From positions 1 to 12,244 of the forward strand of contig CAKTXH010000079.1 of assembly GCA_934630975.1 (NCBI GenBank): a stretch of DNA of 12,244 nucleotides, in the 5' to 3' direction. Under the pieces are notes generated by a model. It did no database searches. It was not told the DNA's origin and was given only the letters and a program-made list of their open reading frames with translations. This DNA comes from an uncultured Clostridia bacterium (GTDB taxonomy: Bacteria; Bacillota; Clostridia; Christensenellales; Aristaeellaceae). How positions within the stretch are numbered: position 1 is the stretch's first letter; every line of letters begins with the position of its first letter. Made by a program: the position numbers and the translations under genes. Positions 7,799 through 12,244 of this stretch are shown in pieces.

Positions 7799-7916
7799 GT
7801 TTGAGGGATGAAATCCCTCAAGCAGGTTTGGGCGGCAGCCCATCGTATCCCATCAAAAAGAAACGAAGTTTCAGAGCAGGCCGCAAAGCGGTCTACGATT
7901 GAAACGGGTTTAAACC
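7799..7916. repeat. String of short triloop hairpins after the ABC operon
   Basis: Four small hairpins in a row: 7799-7823 (GAGGGAT/ATCCCTC core, loop GAA), 7829-7842 (TGGGC/GCCCA, loop GGCA), 7860-7872 (GAAAC/GTTTC, loop GAA) and 7879-7893 (GGCCGC/GCGGTC, loop AAA), then the palindrome GGTTTAAACC (7907-7916). No gene is visible here. It may be a repeated extragenic element or structured 3' untranslated RNA. A similar pair lies at 10197-10240. Confidence 0.5.
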
Positions 7917-7938
7917 GCAAAAGCGCCATAGCCTCTCT

Positions 7939-7985
7939 ATACAGAAACCGCCGCGAGTTTTGGATTCGCGACGGTTTTTCTGTAT
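7939..7985. terminator. Bidirectional terminator between ABC operon and yjbR-like gene
   Basis: Arms of about 18 bp (ATACAGAAA-CCG-CGCGA with TCGCG-CGG-TTTCTGTAT) with small interruptions and a 9-nt loop at 7957-7965. A T5 run lies in the descending arm on the plus strand, and a TTT on the minus strand. It serves two convergent transcription units, the YjbR-like gene ending only 9 bp away. Confidence 0.75.
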
Positions 7986-7993
7986 GAACTTCA

Positions 7994-8380
7994 TCATTCC
8001 TGCGCCTTCCGTTTTCCCCTGACTTTTTGCGCGGTCGCCTGATAGCTCATATCCAGCAGTGTTTTGAGGGTTTCGTCGGGCGCGCTTCCGTCCAGCGCGG
8101 CGGTGATCCAGTTCTCCTTGCTCATGTGATAAGCGGGGAAGAGGCCGGGCAGACCGCGAAACGAGCCGATCACAACGGGATCACATTTCATGTTTACGAT
8201 GTCAATGCGCGCATCCGACGGCAGGCCGAGTTTCTGCGCGGGGATGTTCATCACGAGCGCAAACCACTTGCGGTTGCCCGCGTGGCGGAAGACGGCGGAA
8301 ACGTTGTCATCCGAAAAGGGATAATCCGGCTCGACGCTGTATGTGTCGAAGATGTACCGGGTCAATTCGGCGCGGGTCAT
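7994..8380 (-). CDS. MmcQ/YjbR family protein
   Basis: A 128-residue protein of the MmcQ/YjbR (CyaY-like fold) family, for which no reaction is established. Family traits seen: an early acidic/aromatic region (YPFSDDNVSAVFRH), the strand KWFALVMNI, IDIVNMKCDP, and the hallmark FPAYHMSKENW followed by ALDG and a C-terminal LLDMSYQ helix. The ATG at 8380 is set by GGAGG 7 nt upstream; a longer reading to 8458 lies inside the preceding gene. ATG and the preceding gene's TGA overlap (ATGA, 8380-8377), so the two are translationally coupled. The DNA-binding role often proposed for the fold is inference only. Confidence 0.88.
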   Translation of the reverse strand: MTRAELTRYIFDTYSVEPDYPFSDDNVSAVFRHAGNRKWFALVMNIPAQKLGLPSDARIDIVNMKCDPVVIGSFRGLPGLFPAYHMSKENWITAALDGSAPDETLKTLLDMSYQATAQKVRGKRKAQE

Positions 8381-8853
8381 AGGCGAGCCTCCGCCAGATG
8401 GCGGTCGATCATATCGACCTTCGCACTGCGTCCCATCAGCGCGTAATATCTGCGCCAAAGCTTAACGGATTGCAGCGGGATGACTTCGCCATCCAGCGTG
8501 AGCGTTTCGACAATCTGTTCCTTTTGAAGGGAGCAATCGTGTGCCATGCCGTCCGAAACGATGGAAAAGCCGGCCATGACGTCCACATCCACGCCGTCGA
8601 TGACAAATTCCATGAAGCATTTCGTCCTGTATTTGTCGTTGGGGCTCGGCGGCAGGAGCGTGCCCATCTCGCAGAGAAGCTGACGGGCGCGTTCTGCGTC
8701 GTCATCCGCAACCATCAGGTCGATGTCGTGAAATTCGGGCGCGATGCGCTTGAAATAGAGCAGCATAGACGCGCCGAGCGCCCACGTGATGCCCGCGTCG
8801 TTGAAGCGCGCCGCGATGCGTTTGAGAACGGTGATTTTGGTATCGGCGTCCAT
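8377..8853 (-). CDS. Nucleotidyltransferase-like protein (Pol-beta/MNT superfamily)
   Basis: A 158-residue protein with the minimal nucleotidyltransferase pattern: GITWALGAS (Gly-Ala-Ser at 27-29), then DIDLMV (43-48) with the two metal-binding Asp, and a third Asp candidate in DGVDVDVM (89 or 91). The catalytic set therefore looks intact. Similar small proteins include AbiEii-like and aminoglycoside nucleotidyltransferase-like families; the substrate, whether nucleotide transfer onto a drug, tRNA or protein, cannot be told. ATG at 8853 with GGAGGG 8 nt upstream. It has its own strong promoter and forms a two-gene unit with the YjbR-like gene. No neighbouring HEPN or AbiEi-like partner is seen, which argues against a standard MNT/HEPN or AbiE system. 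Confidence 0.72.
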   Translation of the reverse strand: MDADTKITVLKRIAARFNDAGITWALGASMLLYFKRIAPEFHDIDLMVADDDAERARQLLCEMGTLLPPSPNDKYRTKCFMEFVIDGVDVDVMAGFSIVSDGMAHDCSLQKEQIVETLTLDGEVIPLQSVKLWRRYYALMGRSAKVDMIDRHLAEARL

Positions 8854-8882
8854 ATCGAGTTCCCTCCATATTTACTGGGTTC

Positions 8883-8911
8883 AGTATAGCGGGAAAGCAG
8901 GAAAAAGTCAA
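8883..8911 (-). promoter_or_regulatory. Promoter of the nucleotidyltransferase-yjbR unit
   Basis: On the minus strand TTGACT (8911-8906), 17 bp, TATACT (8888-8883). 5/6 matches in both hexamers; start near 8876, with a leader of about 22 nt. Confidence 0.85.
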
Positions 8912-8957
8912 ACCCCGCGTGCCGTTTTCGCCCGCGATGCGGAAGGCTTGGGGCATG

Positions 8958-8986
8958 AAAAAAGCCGGAGAGAAAATCTCTCCGGC
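8958..8986 (-). terminator. Intrinsic terminator of the NUP-family gene
   Basis: On the minus strand GCCGGAGAGA and TCTCTCCGGC pair over a perfect 10 bp (8986-8977 with 8973-8964), loop of three, followed by six T. It begins about 15 nt after the stop codon. Confidence 0.95.
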
Positions 8987-9001
8987 CCAGAAGGAAACGG
9001 A

Positions 9002-10006
9002 TTACAGTTCGCCGTTCAGGATGGCGTCGATCACGACATGGCCGACGGTGAAGTTGTTCTTCATCGCGGTGGCGAAGATATCGGCGGATTCAACGCTGGA
9101 CTCGGACGCGAGGGAATCCACGAAGTTCGGATCCCAGAGGCTCTCCGGGGAAGCGCCGTTCATAAACACGTCGGTGTTGACGGAATCGCGGATGATGATG
9201 TAGCGGTCGAGCATGCCGAGGCGGTCGAGCACGACGGCCAGCGCGTTATCCTCCATCTCGGTGAGGGCATACGGATCGGGGCAGCCGTAGGTCTCGGCCA
9301 TCAGCAGCGCGTTCTCGTGGTCGTGCTGGCCCTTCCAGTAGTTATCGCCGGTGACGGTCGTGCCGCGCAGCACCTTCGGGTCGCGGACGGCCCAATCGGC
9401 GTTATCGAACGTGGCGGCCATGAACGCGCGGGTCTTTTCGGTGGTCTCGATCTCCACATCCTTGACGAGGTTATAGACCTTGTCGCAAAGCTCCTGATTG
9501 AGGATCTTGCAGGAAGCGTCGTCGTAGCTCTCGTCGTGGAACCACGTGGTTTCCACGTCGGTGGTCAGCTCGCGGGCGTCGGCATGGTGGCCGAGGTCGA
9601 AGTCAACCGTCGCGGTGATGACGAACACATCGCCCATCACGCCGTACTCGATGGCGGAACCCGCGCAGCCGGTGCTGATGATGTAAGCGTTGCTGAAATC
9701 GAAGCGATCATCCATCAGGATGGCCTGAAGGGTCATCGCGGTGTTGACCTTGCCCATGCCGGTCACGCAGAGGGCGACGCCGTCCTTGACGTACAGCGGG
9801 TTCGGGCAGCCGGCCACGTCGTAGCTCTCGCCGCCATCGCAGTAGGCTTCGTAGTAATACTGAGCCTCGCCGGGGAAGTCGCCGGCCATTTCGCCGCTTT
9901 CAAACTTCGGCAGGATCAGCGCCTTGATGGCGACAGGCTCGGCCAGCGCGAGGGACGCGCAGACGATGAGCAGAGCGGCAACGAGCAGAGCAAGCAGTTT
10001 CTTCAT
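9002..10006 (-). CDS. Secreted NUP-family protein ('purine nucleoside permease')
   Basis: A 334-residue protein of the NUP family, named after a yeast purine nucleoside permease. A clear signal peptide (MKKLLALLVAALLIVCASLALA) is followed by a likely signal peptidase I site ALA|EP at 22/23; no further membrane segment is seen. Family stretches: VTGMGKVNTAMTLQAILMDD (about 81-100), ISTGCAGS with DVFVITATVDFDLGHHADARE, GTTVTGDNYWKGQ, and a late ALTEMEDNALAVVL. The family appears related to the nucleoside phosphorylase fold, so this may be an exported nucleoside-binding or -cleaving protein, not a permease. ATG at 10006 with AAAGGAG about 10 nt upstream. It is a single gene with its own promoter and terminator, downstream of a liv-type ABC operon in the same direction. 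Family confident, function uncertain. Confidence 0.82.
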   Translation of the reverse strand: MKKLLALLVAALLIVCASLALAEPVAIKALILPKFESGEMAGDFPGEAQYYYEAYCDGGESYDVAGCPNPLYVKDGVALCVTGMGKVNTAMTLQAILMDDRFDFSNAYIISTGCAGSAIEYGVMGDVFVITATVDFDLGHHADARELTTDVETTWFHDESYDDASCKILNQELCDKVYNLVKDVEIETTEKTRAFMAATFDNADWAVRDPKVLRGTTVTGDNYWKGQHDHENALLMAETYGCPDPYALTEMEDNALAVVLDRLGMLDRYIIIRDSVNTDVFMNGASPESLWDPNFVDSLASESSVESADIFATAMKNNFTVGHVVIDAILNGEL

Positions 10007-10038
10007 GGATGAAGTTCTCCTTTCAGCATTGCGAAATC

Positions 10039-10084
10039 AAAATCCGAACATTATTTCTCGCTTTGAGATTTTTGAACGGATTTT
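10039..10084 (-). promoter_or_regulatory. Inverted repeat in the leader of the NUP-family gene
   Basis: AAAATCCG (10039-10046) and CGGATTTT (10077-10084) form an 8-bp stem with a 30-nt loop in the predicted leader of about 85 nt. It does not match a purine riboswitch. Role unknown. Confidence 0.35.
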
Positions 10085-10099
10085 TAATGAACGAGTTGC

Positions 10100-10128
10100 A
10101 TTGTACCACGCTTTGCGTTCGGAATCAA
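10100..10128 (-). promoter_or_regulatory. Promoter of the NUP-family gene
   Basis: On the minus strand TTGATT (10128-10123), 17 bp, TACAAT (10105-10100). Start near 10093. It lies just after the terminator hairpin of the liv operon, so the gene is a separate unit. Confidence 0.75.
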
Positions 10129-10152
10129 GAGGGAAAATAGATTTTGATTGAG

Positions 10153-10189
10153 ATATAAAACGGACACGCCGCAGCGCGTCCGTTTATAT
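10153..10189 (-). terminator. Terminator hairpin of the liv operon
   Basis: On the minus strand ATATAAACGGAC-GCGC pairs with GCG-GTCCG-TTTATAT (one mismatch, one bulge, 4-nt loop TGCG). The descending arm is U-rich (TTTTATAT), as in a terminator. It is about 60 bp after the livF stop. Confidence 0.65.
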
Positions 10190-10196
10190 GGGAGGT

Positions 10197-10240
10197 GCAG
10201 GAACCTCAGGTTCCTGCCGGAGCGCGAGGCAGCGCCTCGC
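10197..10240. repeat. Two short triloop hairpins between livF and its terminator
   Basis: GCAGGAACC/GGTTCCTGC (10197-10217, loop TCA) and GCGAGGC/GCCTCGC (10224-10240, loop AGC). Both are perfect with three-base loops. The style matches the hairpin string at 7799-7893, though the sequences differ. Confidence 0.5.
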
Positions 10241-10247
10241 CCGTTCT

Positions 10248-10950
<703 letters not shown>

Positions 10951-10961
<11 letters not shown>

Positions 10962-11730
10962 CGTCGTCACCTCCCAGATAGGCGCGGATCACGTCGTCGT
11001 TCTGCTGAATCTCCGCCGGGGTGCCCTCGGCAATCAGGCCGCCGTAGTTGAGCACGTAGATGCGGTCGGAGATATCCATGACAACGTCCATGTGATGCTC
11101 GATGAGCAGCACGGTCAGGTGGTAGCGGTCGCGGATGCCGCGGATCAATTCCGTCAGCTCGGCGGATTCCGCGGGGTTCATGCCCGCCGCAGGCTCATCG
11201 AGCAGAAGGAGCGTCGGCTGCGTCGCCAGTGCGCGGGCGATTTCCAGCTTGCGCTGCATGCCGTAAGGCAGGCTGCTGGAAATTTCGTCGCGCACTTCCC
11301 ACAAGCCCATGTAGGTCAGCAGCTCTTTGGCGCGTTCGTAGGCGCGCGCTTCCTCTTTGCGATAGCGCGGGGAGCGAAGCACCGCGCCGAGCCACGAGGC
11401 GGTCAGCCGCACATGCTGGGCAATCAGCACGTTATCCAGCACCGTCAGCGCCTTGAACAGGCGGATGTTCTGGAACGTGCGCGCGATGCCCGCGCTGGCG
11501 ATGCGGTCCGGGCGCATGCCGGTGATGCTGCGCCCCTGTAAGGTGACGCTGCCCTCCGTGGGCGTGTAAACGCCGGTGATCATGTTGAAAGCGGTGGTCT
11601 TGCCCGCGCCGTTCGGGCCGATGAGCGCCACGATTTCCTGACTGTCGATGTGCATGCTCAGGTCGCTGACGGCGACAAGGCCGCCGAAGCGCATCGTGGC
11701 GTGGGTGACTTCCAGCACGCGTTTATTCAT
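10951..11730 (-). CDS. livG: Branched-chain amino acid type ABC transporter ATPase, LivG
   Basis: A 259-residue ATPase, close to the usual LivG length of about 255. Walker A GPNGAGKTT (38-46), Q-loop IARTFQNIRLF (about 82-92), the LivG-type signature LPYGMQRKLEIARAL (154-168), Walker B LLLLDEP (174-180), H-loop EHHMDVVM (His212), and the closing IAEGTPAEIQQNDDVIRAYLG. ATG at 11730 with GGAGG about 9 nt upstream, overlapping the livM stop by 8 nt; livF follows with an 11-nt overlap. The tight overlaps indicate one translationally coupled operon. Confidence 0.94.
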
Positions 11731-12244
11731 GACCGCTCACCTCCCTGCCGTGGCCGCTGAGCGCCTTGAGACGCTTGCCGATGGAGCTCCACGTGACCTC
11801 GTTGTGGCCGAACAGGCCGTTGCGGAAGAACAGAATGACAATCAGCAGCAGCACCGAGAAGACGACCATGCGCATGCCGGAAACGCCGCTCTCCGGCCAG
11901 AAGGGAAGGAAGGGCAGCGGCCCATCCAGCACGCGCAGCCATTCCTGACCGATGGTGACGATGAACGCCGCAAGCACCGAGCCGGAAATGGAACCCATGC
12001 CGCCCATGACGACGATCATCAGAATATCATACGTGCGGGAGACTTGGAACACGTCCGGGCCGATGGTGCCGATGTAGCTGGCGAACAGGCCGCCGCCGAC
12101 CGCCGCCAGGAACGCGCTGAGCATAAAAGAAAGCATCTTATGGCGCAGCAGCGACACGCCCATCGACTCCGCCGCGATTTCATCCTCGCGGATGGCCTTG
12201 AACGCGCGGCCATAGCTGGAGGAAATCAGCAGGGCGATAAACAC
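11723..12244 (-). CDS. livM: Branched-chain amino acid type ABC transporter permease, LivM (C-terminal part)
   Basis: The last 173 residues of a membrane permease; the gene continues beyond the right edge. It enters with the family's SSSYGRAFKAIREDEIAAES and MGVSLLRHKMLSFMLSAF, the cytoplasmic coupling region that meets LivF/LivG, followed by hydrophobic segments (LSAFLAAVGGGLFASYIG; DILMIVVMGGMGSISGSVL; MVVFSVLLLIVILFF). A hydrophilic tail of about 30 residues (from NGLFGHNEVTW on) ends the protein. The stop at 11723-11725 overlaps the livG start. livH and a livJ-like binding protein would be expected upstream, outside the window. Confidence 0.93.
   Translation of the reverse strand: MFIALLISSSYGRAFKAIREDEIAAESMGVSLLRHKMLSFMLSAFLAAVGGGLFASYIGTIGPDVFQVSRTYDILMIVVMGGMGSISGSVLAAFIVTIGQEWLRVLDGPLPFLPFWPESGVSGMRMVVFSVLLLIVILFFRNGLFGHNEVTWSSIGKRLKALSGHGREVSGHE

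Noticed and set aside
8786..10012. Plus-strand frame of 408 codons across the NUP-family gene
   Set aside because: Antisense shadow; it also crosses a terminator and a promoter of the minus-strand genes.
10007..10093. Purine riboswitch in the NUP gene leader
   Set aside because: No conserved purine-aptamer core or paired loops are seen; only a single inverted repeat.
10962..10970. GTG start for livF at 10970
   Set aside because: It overlaps the GGAGG ribosome site; the ATG at 10961 has proper spacing.

Overview
The window looks like chromosomal DNA of a moderately GC-rich anaerobic Clostridia-type Firmicute. The evidence is strong GGAGG-type ribosome sites before nearly every gene, sigma-A-like promoters (TTGACA/TATAAT, often with an extended TGn), a Gram-positive LexA (DinR-type) box, and hairpin plus U-tract terminators. 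Coding DNA is GC-rich, while the control regions at about 3830-4560 and 4780-4960 are clearly AT-rich. The genus cannot be fixed from the sequence; a gut lineage such as Christensenellales or Oscillospirales is a guess.

Left part (1-3862), DNA repair: the first codons of uvrA and the whole of uvrB lie on the minus strand. Between them, on the plus strand, sits a GT-C-type membrane glycosyltransferase gene whose stop codon shares a TTAA with that of uvrB. The uvrB promoter carries a perfect GAAC-AAGC-GTTC LexA box over its -35. There is no visible terminator after uvrB, so an SOS-induced uvrB transcript could run antisense through the glycosyltransferase gene into uvrA (a possible noncontiguous operon).

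Middle (3890-4780), small elements: a compact candidate type I toxin-antitoxin module. A 28-residue hydrophobic, holin-like peptide is encoded on the minus strand with a near-consensus promoter and an RBS-adjacent leader hairpin. A convergent RNA of about 105 nt on the plus strand has its own TTGACG-17-TAAAAT promoter and a 21-bp terminator hairpin. It is followed by a free-standing 55-residue single-pass membrane protein with its own promoter, leader hairpin and terminator. This is the most novel-looking part.

Transport operon (4931-7985, plus strand): substrate-binding protein, permease and ATPase of the TrpXYZ-like ABC family (COG2984/4120/1101 type). A consensus promoter drives it, an intercistronic hairpin follows the binding protein, and a terminator shared with the convergent genes closes it. 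No T-box or other riboswitch is seen, so the substrate is open.

Right part, all minus strand: a translationally coupled pair (nucleotidyltransferase-like protein, then MmcQ/YjbR protein; 7994-8911), a secreted NUP-family ('purine nucleoside permease') protein with its own promoter and terminator (8958-10128), and the end of a branched-chain amino acid type ABC operon (livM partial, livG, livF; 10153-12244), with overlapping genes and a terminator hairpin. Two clusters of short triloop hairpins follow the two terminal ATPase genes.
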